From Halobacteriovorax vibrionivorans (GTDB lineage: Bacteria > Bdellovibrionota > Bacteriovoracia > Bacteriovoracales > Bacteriovoracaceae): a DNA stretch of 64,000 nt. The translations under genes were made by a program, and so were the position numbers. The notes under the pieces are model-generated. The model ran no database searches and was not told the origin of the DNA. It worked only from the letters and a program-made list of their open reading frames with translations. The stretch spans positions 1,116,001 to 1,180,000 of the forward strand of contig NZ_QDKL01000001.1 of NCBI RefSeq assembly GCF_003346865.1, written 5' to 3'. Of this stretch, positions 32,981 through 43,433 are shown piece after piece. The first letter of the stretch is position 1; every line of letters starts with the position of its first letter.

Positions 32981-35404
32981 CTATGCAGCCTCTGAGGCCA
33001 TTGTTTTTTCTTGATGTTTTTTCTCTGTTTTTTGATGAACCTCTTTTTTGTACTCATGCCATCCGACAAGAGCTATATCGAGTACTTCATCAATAGTTTT
33101 AACAGGTACAAAGTTGATTTTCTCTCTTAGGTTCTCTGGAATATCTACTAAGTCCTTTTTATTACCCCATGGAATAACTACTGTAGAAATCCCCATTCTA
33201 AGAGCAGCTAGGGCCTTTTCTTTTAGGCCACCAATTGGAAGAACTTTTCCTGTAAGAGTAATCTCACCAGTCATTGCTACATCACGACTTACTGGAACAC
33301 CTGTGCAATTAGATACAAGTGCTGTTGCTAGTGTGATACCGGCACTTGGTCCATCTTTTGGAGTTGCACCAGCTGGTAAGTGAACATGAAATTCATGGTT
33401 TTCAAAAATATCCTCATCAATTCCCATATAAAGTGCACGAGAACGGATGTAGTTAATTGCCGTTTTTGCTGACTCTTTCATTACGTCACCAAGTTGACCC
33501 GTAAGAGTAAGACCTTGTCCTTTCATCTTAGTTGTCTCAATGTAGAGAACTTCACCACCATGAGATGTCCAAGCTAGTCCTGTTGATACACCAACTTCAT
33601 CATCTTCTTTATGATCTTCTTTTACAAAGATAGGTGGACCTAGGTATTTAACAACAGTATCTTTTACGATATGTGTTTTTGCCATTTCGCCTTTTGCAAT
33701 TCTCATTGCAACTTTTCGACAAAGAGTTCCGATTCTTCTTTCAAGATTACGTAGACCTGCTTCTGAAGTATAGTGCTCAATTACACTTTCTACACCTTCA
33801 TCAGTAAAGACAACGTGCTCATCGTTAATACCGTTCTCATCCATTTGCTTAGGGATGATGTATCTCTTAGAGATTTCAACTTTTTCTTCTCTTGTATAAC
33901 CTGAAAGGTTAATAACTTCCATACGATCTCTAAGTGGACCAGGAATATTTTCAAGCATATTTGAAGTAGCAATAAACATACAATTTGAAAGATCAAATGG
34001 TACATTTAAGTAATGATCTCTAAACTCAACATTTTGTTCAGGATCAAGTACTTCAAGAAGTGCTGCTGAAGGATCACCTTTGTAGTCACCTGATAATTTA
34101 TCAATCTCATCAAGTAGAACCACAGGGTTATTAGTTTTTGCTTGCTTCATCGCTTGAATAAAACGACCTGGCATTGCTCCAACGTAAGTTCTTCTATGAC
34201 CTCTGATTTCAGCTTCATCTTTTACACCACCAAGAGAAATTCTAACAAACTCTCTTCCTGTTGCACGAGCAATTGACTTCCCAAGTGATGTTTTACCAAC
34301 ACCAGGAGGACCTTGGAAACATAGGATTGGCCCTTTCATATCATCACCTTTAAGTTGTCTAACTGCTAGGTGCTCAAGAATTCTTTCTTTGATTTTAGTT
34401 AGCTCAAAGTGGTCTTCGTCTAGAATATCCAGAGCTGCATTAAGATCAATGTGCTCTTGCGACTTTTTATTCCATGGAAGATCACACATCCACTCAATAT
34501 AATTTCTCATGATGCTAGCTTCTGATGAATCTGGGTGCATCTTTTCGAGTCTAGTGAATTGCTTCATTGTTTCTTTTAAAACATCTTCTGGCATACCCGC
34601 TTCATCAATTCTTCTTTTAAACTCTGCGAATTCATCTTGTTCTTGTGATTGCCCATCACCAAGTTCTGACTTTATTGCCTTGATCTGTTCTTTAAGGAAA
34701 ACATCTCTTTGGTTTGTTGATTCAGATGAAGTATTGTTCTTCATCTTTTGTTGCATCATTAGAATCTCTAATTCACGATTTAGAATGTCGTTGATTGCAT
34801 GTAGGCGATCAACTGGATCTAGTGTTTCGAGAATTGTTTGAGCTTCTGAAACATGGAGGTTTAGATTTGATGCAATAAGGTCTGCAAGTCTAGAAGGATC
34901 TGTAATATCTTCTAGTACCATTAGAATATCTGGAGAAAGAACTTTTCCAAGTTGGATAACTTTCTCAAGCTGCTCTTTAATTGTTCTCATAAGAGCAGTT
35001 GTTGCAATATTTGCATTATCAGCGATAACATCTTCAACTTTCTCAACTTTTGTAACATAGAAAGGAGACTGTTGTTCAAAAGAAGTAATTCTCGCTTTAG
35101 ATAGACCTTGTACTAAAATTTTAATACGTCCATCAGGCAGCTTTCTCATTCTCATGATCATGGCAACTGTTCCTAGCTCATAAATTTCTTCAGGGGCTGG
35201 ATGTTCTGCAACGATGTCTTTTTGGCTTGATAATAATATTAATCTATCTGAATGATTAATAGCATGGTCAATAGCTTTGATTGATGCTTCTCTACCAACA
35301 AATAGAGGTAAAATCATAAATGGATAAATAACTAAGTCTCGGATTGGTAAGAGGGCCAATTCTTCCTTAAACTCAATGTTCTCACCCTCGTAATTTGTAA
35401 CCAT
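32981..35404 (-). CDS. lon: ATP-dependent protease Lon
   Basis: About 807 residues with the full LonA order: N-terminal substrate domain (ELALLPIRDLVIYPFM), AAA+ module with Walker A GPPGVGKTSLGKS, VLLDEIDKL and the sensor region, then the C-terminal peptidase with catalytic Ser in PKDGPSAGITLA and Lys in GGLKEKALAA. The ATG at 35404 is preceded by GGAGGAAAG; an upstream TTG in frame overlaps this site and is unlikely. Lon degrades misfolded and regulatory proteins in the cytoplasm. Divergent from glmU. Confidence 0.98.
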   Translation of the reverse strand: MVTNYEGENIEFKEELALLPIRDLVIYPFMILPLFVGREASIKAIDHAINHSDRLILLSSQKDIVAEHPAPEEIYELGTVAMIMRMRKLPDGRIKILVQGLSKARITSFEQQSPFYVTKVEKVEDVIADNANIATTALMRTIKEQLEKVIQLGKVLSPDILMVLEDITDPSRLADLIASNLNLHVSEAQTILETLDPVDRLHAINDILNRELEILMMQQKMKNNTSSESTNQRDVFLKEQIKAIKSELGDGQSQEQDEFAEFKRRIDEAGMPEDVLKETMKQFTRLEKMHPDSSEASIMRNYIEWMCDLPWNKKSQEHIDLNAALDILDEDHFELTKIKERILEHLAVRQLKGDDMKGPILCFQGPPGVGKTSLGKSIARATGREFVRISLGGVKDEAEIRGHRRTYVGAMPGRFIQAMKQAKTNNPVVLLDEIDKLSGDYKGDPSAALLEVLDPEQNVEFRDHYLNVPFDLSNCMFIATSNMLENIPGPLRDRMEVINLSGYTREEKVEISKRYIIPKQMDENGINDEHVVFTDEGVESVIEHYTSEAGLRNLERRIGTLCRKVAMRIAKGEMAKTHIVKDTVVKYLGPPIFVKEDHKEDDEVGVSTGLAWTSHGGEVLYIETTKMKGQGLTLTGQLGDVMKESAKTAINYIRSRALYMGIDEDIFENHEFHVHLPAGATPKDGPSAGITLATALVSNCTGVPVSRDVAMTGEITLTGKVLPIGGLKEKALAALRMGISTVVIPWGNKKDLVDIPENLREKINFVPVKTIDEVLDIALVGWHEYKKEVHQKTEKKHQEKTMASEAA

Positions 35405-35465
35405 AAATCTTTCCTCCAACAGGTCGGCGCAATATAGGCAATATGTTCTTAAATAACATCGGGCA

Positions 35466-35492
35466 ATAAAAAAAACTCTTTAATAAAAAGAG
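35466..35492 (-). terminator. Terminator-like hairpin between lon and glmU, minus orientation
   Basis: Stem CTCTTT/AAAGAG (35476-35481 with 35487-35492), AT-rich loop, and an eight-base A-run on the plus strand, giving a U-run on a minus-strand transcript. Could stop antisense reading from glmU or act as an attenuator in the lon leader. Stem is weak. Confidence 0.4.
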
Positions 35493-35532
35493 CGAAAATG
35501 CGTGATTTTTTTGAGTTTTTTAACTGATTTTT

Positions 35533-35542
35533 TTGCTATGAT
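35533..35542 (+). promoter_or_regulatory. Extended -10 promoter of glmU
   Basis: TTGC-TATGAT: TATGAT at 35537-35542 with the TGn extension; start near 35549. No matching -35 at normal spacing. The leader (about 60 bases) contains ACCG/CGGT pairing and a GGAG site before the ATG. Confidence 0.45.
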
Positions 35543-35610
35543 TTAGTTAATGTGTTGTAATTCCATAAAGAGTAAGTGGACCGTTATAGTCGGTTATTAG
35601 GAGATTAAAT

Positions 35611-36999
35611 ATGTCAGATAATTCATCAAAAAAAGTTGCAATTGTTGTTCTTGCTGCAGGTAAGGGAACGAGACTTAAGATGGACATCCCAAAACCACTA
35701 GCGCCACTTCACGAAAACACATTAGTGGATTATGTAATCGATACATTTAAAGACTTTGGTGACATCACATTAGTAACGGGCCATCAACGTGAACTTGTTG
35801 AAGAACATGTTAATAAGAAATTTGAAAATATTAACTATGTATATCAGAAGGAACAATTAGGTACTGGCCATGCTGTACAGACTTACTTGAAGGACTTTGA
35901 AAACTCTCGAGGTTATGATTATACAATTGTAACTTGTGCAGATACTCCTTTAATCACAAAAGAAACAGTTAGTTCATTAATTGAAGAAATTGAAAAAGGC
36001 TCAAATGCAGTATGTGCAACTTTTACGGCAGATAACCCAACTGGCTACGGCCGAATCATTCGCAAGGGAACAGGTTTTCAAATTGTCGAAGAAAAAGATG
36101 CAAATGATGATCAAAGACAAATTGATGAAGTTAACTCTGGTCTTTATATCTTTAAAACACTTTATTTAATGGATCATATTTTTAATTTATCTGATGATAA
36201 TAAATCAGGTGAATTCTATTTAACTGATACATTTTCTCCGGAAGCAAATGTTACACCTTTATTATTTGAAGAGCCCCGTGAGTTTCTAGGAGTAAATAAC
36301 CTTATTCAACTTTCTCAAGCGGATATTTATTTAAGACGCTCAATTGCTCGCTACTTAATGCTAGAAGCAGGAGTGCGCTTTACAGATCCTTCTCATACAT
36401 ATTGTTATTCAAAAAATATTGGTCAAGGAACACATCTATTTCAAAATGCTTTTATCGATGACAAAACAGTAATCGGTAAGAATGTTATTATCGAACAAGG
36501 CGTGACAATAAAGAATTCAATTATTGAAGACGGTGCCATTATTAAGGCCAATTCATATATTACTGACTCAAAGGTCTCAAATGGTGCTTCAATTGGACCA
36601 ATGGCACAACTTAGACCTGGAAGTAATATTGGTGAAGGGGCAAAGCTTGGAAACTTTGTTGAAGTAAAGAAGTCAAATATTGGTAAGAAGTCCGCTGTAT
36701 CTCATCTAAGTTATGTCGGAGATGCTGAAATTGGTGATGGTGTAAATATTGGCTGTGGATTCATTACTTGTAATTATGATGGGGCCAATAAGAATAAGAC
36801 AATTATCGGTGATGGTTCATTCATCGGCTCTGATACACAAATGATTGCTCCTATTGAAATTGGGAAAGAGTGCTATGTTGCGTCAGGCTCAACGATCAAT
36901 AAAAGTATGCCTGATGGATCTTTTGCTATTGCTAGAGGGCGTCAAGAGACGAAAGAAGGCATGGCAAAGCGTTTCATTAAGAAAAAAACAGATAAATAA
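35611..36999 (+). CDS. glmU: Bifunctional UDP-N-acetylglucosamine pyrophosphorylase/acetyltransferase GlmU
   Basis: A 462-residue GlmU: N-terminal nucleotidyltransferase with VVLAAGKGTRLK, GTGHAVQTY and TGYGRIIR motifs (residues 1 to about 225), then a left-handed beta-helix with hexapeptide repeats and the acetyltransferase site region (MAQLRPGSNIGEGAKLGNFVEVK, CNYDGANKNKT). It makes UDP-GlcNAc for peptidoglycan and lipopolysaccharide. It precedes glmS by about 80 bases on the same strand; the two steps flank the same pathway. Confidence 0.97.
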   Translation: MSDNSSKKVAIVVLAAGKGTRLKMDIPKPLAPLHENTLVDYVIDTFKDFGDITLVTGHQRELVEEHVNKKFENINYVYQKEQLGTGHAVQTYLKDFENSRGYDYTIVTCADTPLITKETVSSLIEEIEKGSNAVCATFTADNPTGYGRIIRKGTGFQIVEEKDANDDQRQIDEVNSGLYIFKTLYLMDHIFNLSDDNKSGEFYLTDTFSPEANVTPLLFEEPREFLGVNNLIQLSQADIYLRRSIARYLMLEAGVRFTDPSHTYCYSKNIGQGTHLFQNAFIDDKTVIGKNVIIEQGVTIKNSIIEDGAIIKANSYITDSKVSNGASIGPMAQLRPGSNIGEGAKLGNFVEVKKSNIGKKSAVSHLSYVGDAEIGDGVNIGCGFITCNYDGANKNKTIIGDGSFIGSDTQMIAPIEIGKECYVASGSTINKSMPDGSFAIARGRQETKEGMAKRFIKKKTDK

Positions 37000-37080
37000 G
37001 TCATCCAAAAATTTTAATTTCGCCTGCAAAATGGTATCTTTTCCTAATTAGTATTGTTTTAAACATATAAGGAAGTGACT

Positions 37081-38910
37081 ATGTGCGGAATTGTTGGGCA
37101 TTTAGGGCCATCAAATTCAGTTGACGTTGTTCTAGAAGGACTTAGAAGACTAGAATATCGCGGGTATGACTCGGCTGGAGTTAGTTTCATTAATAATGAT
37201 GACAAGCTCCTCGTTTATAAGAAAGAAGGAAAAATAGCTAACCTTGAAGCAGAGCTTGAAGGTAAGGATATCCATGCCAGATCTTGCATTGGTCATACAC
37301 GTTGGGCCACTCATGGTGGAGTAACAGATTACAATGCTCACCCTCACGTTTCAACGAAAGATGGTATTGCTATGGTTCACAATGGAATCATTGAAAATGC
37401 ATCTGAAATTCGTGAAGAACTTAAAGGTCAAGGAATCTATTTTGAATCTGAAACTGACTCTGAAACATTTTTAGGACTTCTTATTTATCATAAACGTCAG
37501 GGAACTCCGATTCGCGAGGCGATTGTAAAATCATTTGAAAGAATTGAAGGCTTCTCTGCATTTGTTGTTTTAAACCGCGAAACAGATGAGATCTTTGCAA
37601 TTAAAAAAGGTGCACCACTGGTATGTGGGAGTAATGAAGTAAACTCAGAAGTTTTTGTTTCAAGTGACCCTTATGCTCTTGCTGGTATGGCAACACGTAT
37701 CTATTTTCCAGAAGACGGTGTTCTTTGTCATTTAAGTGTTAAAAATAATCAACTACTAAACTTCTATGAGCTTAGTGGTGAAAAATGTCATCGCTATATG
37801 TCGAAAGAGCAAACGATTGATCATGATCCAGCTTCTAAAGGTGACTTTGAGCATTATATGCTTAAGGAAATCTATGAGCAGCCTGAACTAATCCGCTCAC
37901 TTACTCAATATTATTTTCAAGGTGAAGGGAAAGAAAGTTTAGAAGAAGCAACAAAGCTTCCTATGAAAGCAGTTAATATCTCTGCCTGTGGTACGGCCTT
38001 TTATGCAGGCCTAGTAATTAAAGACTATATTGAATCAAAAAACCGCGTTCGCTGCTTTGCTGATATTGCTAGTGAGTTTCGTTACCGAAATCCAATACTA
38101 GATAAAGAAGAGTTAGCGATGTTTATCTCTCAATCAGGGGAGACGGCAGATACTCTTGCTGCCCAATCAATGTGTAAGGAGAAGGGCCTTAAGTCACTTT
38201 CTATTGTTAATACAGAAGGTTCAACTCTATATCGTGATTGTGATGTAAATCTTATGATTCGCGCAGGTGTTGAAATTGGTGTTGCTTCAACAAAAGCATT
38301 CACTCAACAAGTCCTTACAGGAAAAACTCTTTCTGAAGTTCTAGCGCATGGTGGAATTGATGATGAACTAAGAAATACTTTAGCTTCTCGATACAGCTTA
38401 TTAGCTGAGAGAGTTGAGCAATTACTTGATAACACAAAACCAATTAAAGACGTTGCGGATGCAATCTATAAGCATAAGGGATTTTTCTATACTGGTCGTG
38501 GAGCATATTTTCCAATCGCTATGGAAGGGGCACTTAAGCTTAAAGAGATTGCTTATGTTCACGCTGAAGGCTATGCCTCTGGTGAGTTAAAACATGGGCC
38601 AATCGCTCTTATTGATGAAGAGAAAGTAAATGTTGCTCTCGTGGGTGAAGAATTATTTGAAAAAACGGTTTCAAATATTCAAGAGATTAAAGCACGTAAG
38701 GGGCTTATCGTTTCAATTGGTCCTAAGAATCGTTACGAGCTTAAAGAAGTATCAGACCATTATATTGAATTAGATTTTGAAGGACTAGGAGACCTAGCTC
38801 CTTTATATGTAAATGTTGTAAACCAACTGTTAGCTTATTACATTGCTAAAAATTTAGGTACAGATATTGATAAGCCAAGAAACCTGGCGAAGTCAGTTAC
38901 AGTTGAGTAA
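37081..38910 (+). CDS. glmS: Glucosamine-6-phosphate synthase GlmS
   Basis: A 609-residue glutamine-fructose-6-phosphate transaminase, the same length as the E. coli enzyme. The N-terminal Cys that follows the initiator Met (MCGIVGHLG) is the glutaminase nucleophile, so the start must be ATG 37081 and not the GTG six bases upstream. AAGGA lies just before it. Glutaminase part has GHTRWATHG and HNGIIENA; two SIS domains carry SACGTAFYAG and TGRGAYFPIAMEGALKLKE. With GlmU it feeds UDP-GlcNAc synthesis. Confidence 0.98.
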   Translation: MCGIVGHLGPSNSVDVVLEGLRRLEYRGYDSAGVSFINNDDKLLVYKKEGKIANLEAELEGKDIHARSCIGHTRWATHGGVTDYNAHPHVSTKDGIAMVHNGIIENASEIREELKGQGIYFESETDSETFLGLLIYHKRQGTPIREAIVKSFERIEGFSAFVVLNRETDEIFAIKKGAPLVCGSNEVNSEVFVSSDPYALAGMATRIYFPEDGVLCHLSVKNNQLLNFYELSGEKCHRYMSKEQTIDHDPASKGDFEHYMLKEIYEQPELIRSLTQYYFQGEGKESLEEATKLPMKAVNISACGTAFYAGLVIKDYIESKNRVRCFADIASEFRYRNPILDKEELAMFISQSGETADTLAAQSMCKEKGLKSLSIVNTEGSTLYRDCDVNLMIRAGVEIGVASTKAFTQQVLTGKTLSEVLAHGGIDDELRNTLASRYSLLAERVEQLLDNTKPIKDVADAIYKHKGFFYTGRGAYFPIAMEGALKLKEIAYVHAEGYASGELKHGPIALIDEEKVNVALVGEELFEKTVSNIQEIKARKGLIVSIGPKNRYELKEVSDHYIELDFEGLGDLAPLYVNVVNQLLAYYIAKNLGTDIDKPRNLAKSVTVE

Positions 38911-38928
38911 GACGAAATAGGAATTTGA

Positions 38929-41166
38929 ATGAAGTTAGATCACCTCAATATTCAACAACGACAAGCTGTTAAAGAGATTGATGGCCCAATGATGATCCTT
39001 GCTGGTGCAGGGTCTGGAAAGACGAGAACTCTAGTAACGAAGATAGCGTATCTTTTAGAAGAGAAGAATATTTCTCCCTTTCAATTATTGGCCTTAACTT
39101 TCTCAAATAAAGCAGCAAAGGAAATGCGTGACCGTGTCGGCCGCGATGTTAGTTGTGATGTTGGGGCACTTCAAGTAACAACATTTCACTCTTTTTGTGC
39201 AAGACTTCTAAGAGCAGAGGCCAATTACTTAGGGCTAAGTCGTAATTTTACAATTTACGATACGGCCGAACAAAAGAGTGTGGTTAAAGCAATTTTAAAT
39301 CGCCGTGGTATCTCTCAAAAGGAAACATCTCCATTTGAAGTAATGTACTTCATTGAGGACTTGAAAAATCACGGTCATTATCCAGATAGAGATATTTCAG
39401 ATAAAGATTATGAAGTTGAAGATGATGACATCTTCTATGACATGTATCTTGATTATGAGAAAGAGCTTCATAAGGCCAATGCGACTGACTTTGGAGGTTT
39501 AATTGGTGGAGTTATTCAACTTTTTGAAAAATTTCCTGAAGTTCTTGAGCGCTATCAGGATCGTTTTCGTTATATCTTAGTGGACGAGTATCAGGATACA
39601 AACCGTGCGCAATTTGATCTTGTGACAAAGCTTGCAAAGAAAAGGCGAAATATTTGTGTCGTTGGAGATGAGGATCAATCGATCTACTCTTGGCGTGGAG
39701 CAGATATTAGAAATATTTTAGACTTTGAAGAAGTCTATAGCGATGCTCAAATTCTAAAGCTTGAACAAAATTATCGTTCTTCAAAGAATATTATTGAAGC
39801 AGCTGGAGCAGTTATTTCCCGGAATACCCAGCGTAAGGGAAAGAGTATGTGGACAGATAATCCGGAAGGAGACTCTATCGACATAATTGAATGTTCTAGT
39901 GATCGTGAAGAAGCAGACTTTGTTTCAGAAGAAATCATTAATCTTCATAATGAGCATGGAGCTAGTTATGATGAAATGTCTGTTTTTTATCGTACTAATT
40001 CTCAGTCTCGCCAGATTGAAGATGCTTTAAGAAAATCTAATATTCCATACCGAGTTGTTGGTGGAATCAAATTCTATGAAAGAAAAGAGATTAAGGATCT
40101 TATTGCTTATATTAGGTTACTTGTTAATGATAAGGACTCGCTTGCTTTAAGTCGTATTATAAACGTACCAACACGTGGTATTGGTGCAACAACCTTAAGA
40201 AAAATAGAAGAAGAAGCAATCAAGACAGATAGCTCTCTTTGGGAAGTTGTTAATAGAATTGTTGATAACCCTGAAGATTTTAAACATATTCGTCTATCAT
40301 CTCGTGTTAAGTCCTCAATGTCACAATTTGTTCACCTAATTACTGAAGCTAAGATAGCTCATGATCAAGGTGAACCACTTGAAACAGTATATGAAAAACT
40401 TCTCTACGAGTCGGGATATTGGGAGATGCTAAGAGCATCAAAGGATTATGAGTCTCAGGCGAGAATGGAGAACCTTGAAGAACTAGGTAGTGCTTTTACT
40501 CAATTTGAAGACCAGAACCCAGAAAGTCGCTTTGGTACTTTTCTTGAAACGATTACTCTAGATAACTCTGTCGTTGGAAAAGAAGAAGAGAATCAGGGGG
40601 AAGTTTCTTTAATGACTATTCACGGGGCCAAAGGTCTTGAATTTGAATACGTCTTTGTTACAGGAGTCGAAGAGACTGTATTTCCTAGTTACCAATCAAT
40701 GGAAAATGGAGAGGCTGCAATTGAAGAAGAGCGTAGACTTTTCTATGTTGCCATGACTCGTGCCATGAAACATTTGTATATTACATTTGCTCAAGGGCGA
40801 ATGCTTTTTGGTCAGCTAAGGTTTAATGGTTTTAGTCGCTTTATCCAAGAGATCCCAAACAAATACTATACTTGGAGAAAAATTGGTGGTGGAATCCAGG
40901 CCAATGAAAAAGATGATTGGGATGATCTATGTGATCCTGTTTATGATGATGAGCCGGTTTATCGAGTGGATTCATCGGCATCAAAAAAAATGCAAGAAAA
41001 GAAGGCCACTTATCCAAAAGGATCAAAAATTGTTCACTCTCTCTATGGTGAAGGTACTGTTTTAGATTGTATTGGGCCAAGTGGGGATGAAAAAGTAACA
41101 ATTAAGTTTAATGATGGTGCACAGAAGAAGTTTATGGCAAAGTTCGCACCGTTGACTTTAATCTAA
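38929..41166 (+). CDS. UvrD/PcrA-type DNA helicase
   Basis: A 745-residue superfamily 1A helicase: motif I ILAGAGSGKTRTL near residue 22, motif Ia TFSNKAAKEM, motif II ILVDEYQDTN, motif III GDEDQSIYSWRGAD, motif IV QNYRSS, motif V TIHGAKGLEFEYVFV and motif VI EERRLFYVAMTRA. The C-terminal piece with KIVHSLYGEGTVLDC is the RNA-polymerase-binding region typical of PcrA/UvrD. It works in repair and conflict removal. Follows glmS by 18 bases. Confidence 0.97.
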   Translation: MKLDHLNIQQRQAVKEIDGPMMILAGAGSGKTRTLVTKIAYLLEEKNISPFQLLALTFSNKAAKEMRDRVGRDVSCDVGALQVTTFHSFCARLLRAEANYLGLSRNFTIYDTAEQKSVVKAILNRRGISQKETSPFEVMYFIEDLKNHGHYPDRDISDKDYEVEDDDIFYDMYLDYEKELHKANATDFGGLIGGVIQLFEKFPEVLERYQDRFRYILVDEYQDTNRAQFDLVTKLAKKRRNICVVGDEDQSIYSWRGADIRNILDFEEVYSDAQILKLEQNYRSSKNIIEAAGAVISRNTQRKGKSMWTDNPEGDSIDIIECSSDREEADFVSEEIINLHNEHGASYDEMSVFYRTNSQSRQIEDALRKSNIPYRVVGGIKFYERKEIKDLIAYIRLLVNDKDSLALSRIINVPTRGIGATTLRKIEEEAIKTDSSLWEVVNRIVDNPEDFKHIRLSSRVKSSMSQFVHLITEAKIAHDQGEPLETVYEKLLYESGYWEMLRASKDYESQARMENLEELGSAFTQFEDQNPESRFGTFLETITLDNSVVGKEEENQGEVSLMTIHGAKGLEFEYVFVTGVEETVFPSYQSMENGEAAIEEERRLFYVAMTRAMKHLYITFAQGRMLFGQLRFNGFSRFIQEIPNKYYTWRKIGGGIQANEKDDWDDLCDPVYDDEPVYRVDSSASKKMQEKKATYPKGSKIVHSLYGEGTVLDCIGPSGDEKVTIKFNDGAQKKFMAKFAPLTLI

Positions 41167-41183
41167 ATACCATTGGAGGGTAT

Positions 41184-43433
41184 GTGAAAACTAAGTCACC
41201 ATTAAAAATAATTTTTTTATTTTTAGGAGCCGCTGTATTATTTGCAGCGATTATTCTCTTTGTGGCAAAGAGAAACTTGAAACCAGATGCTATTAGGCAA
41301 GTCTTTACTGAGCAATTACAAAAGGCCCTTCCTAATGCACAAGTTTTCACGCAATCTCTTGATTACTCGCTAGGAGTAACTTCTAAGGTAAATATTAGAA
41401 AAGTAGAAATACTTTACCCTCATGCTGGAAGAAAGCTTCCTTTAAGTTCATTTGATAATCTACAAGTTGAAGTTCCTTTTTGGACGATGCTTTTAGGTTA
41501 TGGAACGATTTCCATTAACATTAACAAACCAGAAGTCAGCTATATTGAATTTAAAAAGGGCTCCAATTGGGAAAACTCTTTAGAGAAAAAAGAAGTTGTT
41601 AAATTTGGAACAGAAGATAAAGAAAGCAACAAAGCTTCATCAAAAGAAGAAAGTAAGGATAGTAATGACTCGTTTGGAGCATTAGGCTTCTTTGCAAATG
41701 CAAGTATCAACTTAAATATCAATGATATTAAGGCAAACTATGCTCTTAGAGATGGTGATCATGGTGAAGTTATTATTAATCGTTTTGCCCTTAGAGATGT
41801 CGGTCTAAATACGACAACAACGTTCGAGCTCAAGTCTCGTTTTGACCTGTTAAAAGATAAGCAAAATGCAATGTCTTTTAATCTGGCAATCTTAGGGGAG
41901 TCGAAGCTTGATAAGTGGCTTACAGAAAAGAGATTAGACTTTAATGCCGAAGCCTCGATTACAAATATAAAGTCGAATCTATTTATTAAGCCTTTAAATA
42001 AAATACTTTTAACGATTAATGGTGGCCTAAAAGATAAGCAGTTCTCATCGGAGTTAGCTGTTGCGCTTGAAGAGCAGCAATTTATGAAATCTAAACTTGA
42101 TTATGATTTAAAAAATGGAAGACTATTTTTACATAATCTAAATCTCGATACAGATTTTAAAAACTTTATCTCTTACTTTATCGATTTAACGACTCTCGAC
42201 ATTTTAATTAATGATGGAAGACTTAAGGTTGAAGGGAAGCTAAGCAGTCAAAATAATAAGCTCAATCCAAATATTACAACTTCAGTAAATGGAAATGTTG
42301 TTGCATATAATATCCCTTTGAAATTAGATGTAAAAAATAATCTTAATAATAAGCAGATTCGTTCTGCAATTGAGGTCAAAGCTTTAGAGGGAAGTGCAAA
42401 AATAGGCCAGTCAACACCATATGTACTTGGAGTTGATCGTTTTGATTATTTAAAAACATCTATTGTAAACGTTCATTTAAAAGATGTTGTTATTCCTACA
42501 CAGATACAAAGCAGACCAAGAGAGGAAGAAAAGAAAAGCTCCGAGACAGATAAAGATGAAAGTGGTGAGACAAGTAGTAAAAAGTCACTATCCAATACTG
42601 AAGGAGAAATTTTTACTCAATTTCCACTAAAGTCCAAAGTTCGATTCTCAAATGTCATCTTAGGAGAGTCACCTATAAATGGGCAAATTTCTCTTAGTGT
42701 TAATAGGAAACAATTAAAGATCAGATCTAATAAGTTAAAACTTGGAATTGCTCCTTTGATGCTGAGTTATGATTCTCAAATAAAAGAGAATTCAAAAACT
42801 TCACAAGTCAAAAGCTCATTTAAGAACGTTGATATTTCAAGCGCTGCACTCTTTATCCCTGAAAATATAATTGATTCAATAGAAGGAAGCGCAAGTGGTG
42901 CTATTGATGGAAAGACTAAGGACCAGGAATACGACTTTAATGTTAATTTAAGAGTTAAAGAAGCAAAACTTAATAAAATAAACCTGACAAAGGTCTTAAC
43001 CAGTTTATTTTCAAAAGTTGAAAAAATAGCCAAAAAGGATTTCCAAATTGATGGGAAAATAAATGAGATATCATTTAAAGGACGTTTTGATGATCGTCTT
43101 CATCAAATTCAAGAGTATCGTGTCATTATTGATGATGGCCTTTACGTTCTAAGAGGTAAAGGAAAGATAGACTTTAAAACGACTGGTGAACTACTTGGAG
43201 AAGTTGTTATTAATAAACCAGATTTGAAGCATGATCTTGAAAGAGATTATGGTACATCTAGTATTCCTTTTCGTTTAGAGGGAGTTGGTTACCAATTAAG
43301 AAATGATTACGAATATACAGTAAAGAAGCTTGCTGAATATGCAGGTAAGAATTTATTAAAGAAAGAATCAGATAAGATTCTTAAAAAGAACAAAAAGAAA
43401 GTAAAAGAATTATTTAAAGGTTTATTTCAATGA
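41184..43433 (+). CDS. AsmA-like membrane-anchored protein
   Basis: A 749-residue protein with one N-terminal membrane helix (residues 7-26) followed by a long beta-rich periplasmic part. Opening VAKRNLKPDAIRQVFTEQL and VNIRKVEILYP resemble AsmA family repeats, and FEGSASGAIDGKTKDQ-like segments near 570 continue the pattern. Two charged, Ser/Glu/Lys-rich inserts (near residues 140-160 and 440-465) interrupt it. AsmA-like proteins help lipid transport to the outer membrane. Starts at GTG 41184 after TTGGAGGG. Overlaps ppx by four bases. Confidence 0.82.
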   Translation: MKTKSPLKIIFLFLGAAVLFAAIILFVAKRNLKPDAIRQVFTEQLQKALPNAQVFTQSLDYSLGVTSKVNIRKVEILYPHAGRKLPLSSFDNLQVEVPFWTMLLGYGTISININKPEVSYIEFKKGSNWENSLEKKEVVKFGTEDKESNKASSKEESKDSNDSFGALGFFANASINLNINDIKANYALRDGDHGEVIINRFALRDVGLNTTTTFELKSRFDLLKDKQNAMSFNLAILGESKLDKWLTEKRLDFNAEASITNIKSNLFIKPLNKILLTINGGLKDKQFSSELAVALEEQQFMKSKLDYDLKNGRLFLHNLNLDTDFKNFISYFIDLTTLDILINDGRLKVEGKLSSQNNKLNPNITTSVNGNVVAYNIPLKLDVKNNLNNKQIRSAIEVKALEGSAKIGQSTPYVLGVDRFDYLKTSIVNVHLKDVVIPTQIQSRPREEEKKSSETDKDESGETSSKKSLSNTEGEIFTQFPLKSKVRFSNVILGESPINGQISLSVNRKQLKIRSNKLKLGIAPLMLSYDSQIKENSKTSQVKSSFKNVDISSAALFIPENIIDSIEGSASGAIDGKTKDQEYDFNVNLRVKEAKLNKINLTKVLTSLFSKVEKIAKKDFQIDGKINEISFKGRFDDRLHQIQEYRVIIDDGLYVLRGKGKIDFKTTGELLGEVVINKPDLKHDLERDYGTSSIPFRLEGVGYQLRNDYEYTVKKLAEYAGKNLLKKESDKILKKNKKKVKELFKGLFQ

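Noticed and set aside
37075..37080. GTG start of glmS six bases upstream
   Set aside because: GlmS needs Cys right after the initiator Met as nucleophile; ATG 37081 gives this and matches the usual length of 609.
37021..37080. glmS ribozyme/riboswitch upstream of glmS
   Set aside because: The spacer is only about 80 bases and shows no glmS ribozyme core; this class is known mainly in Firmicutes.
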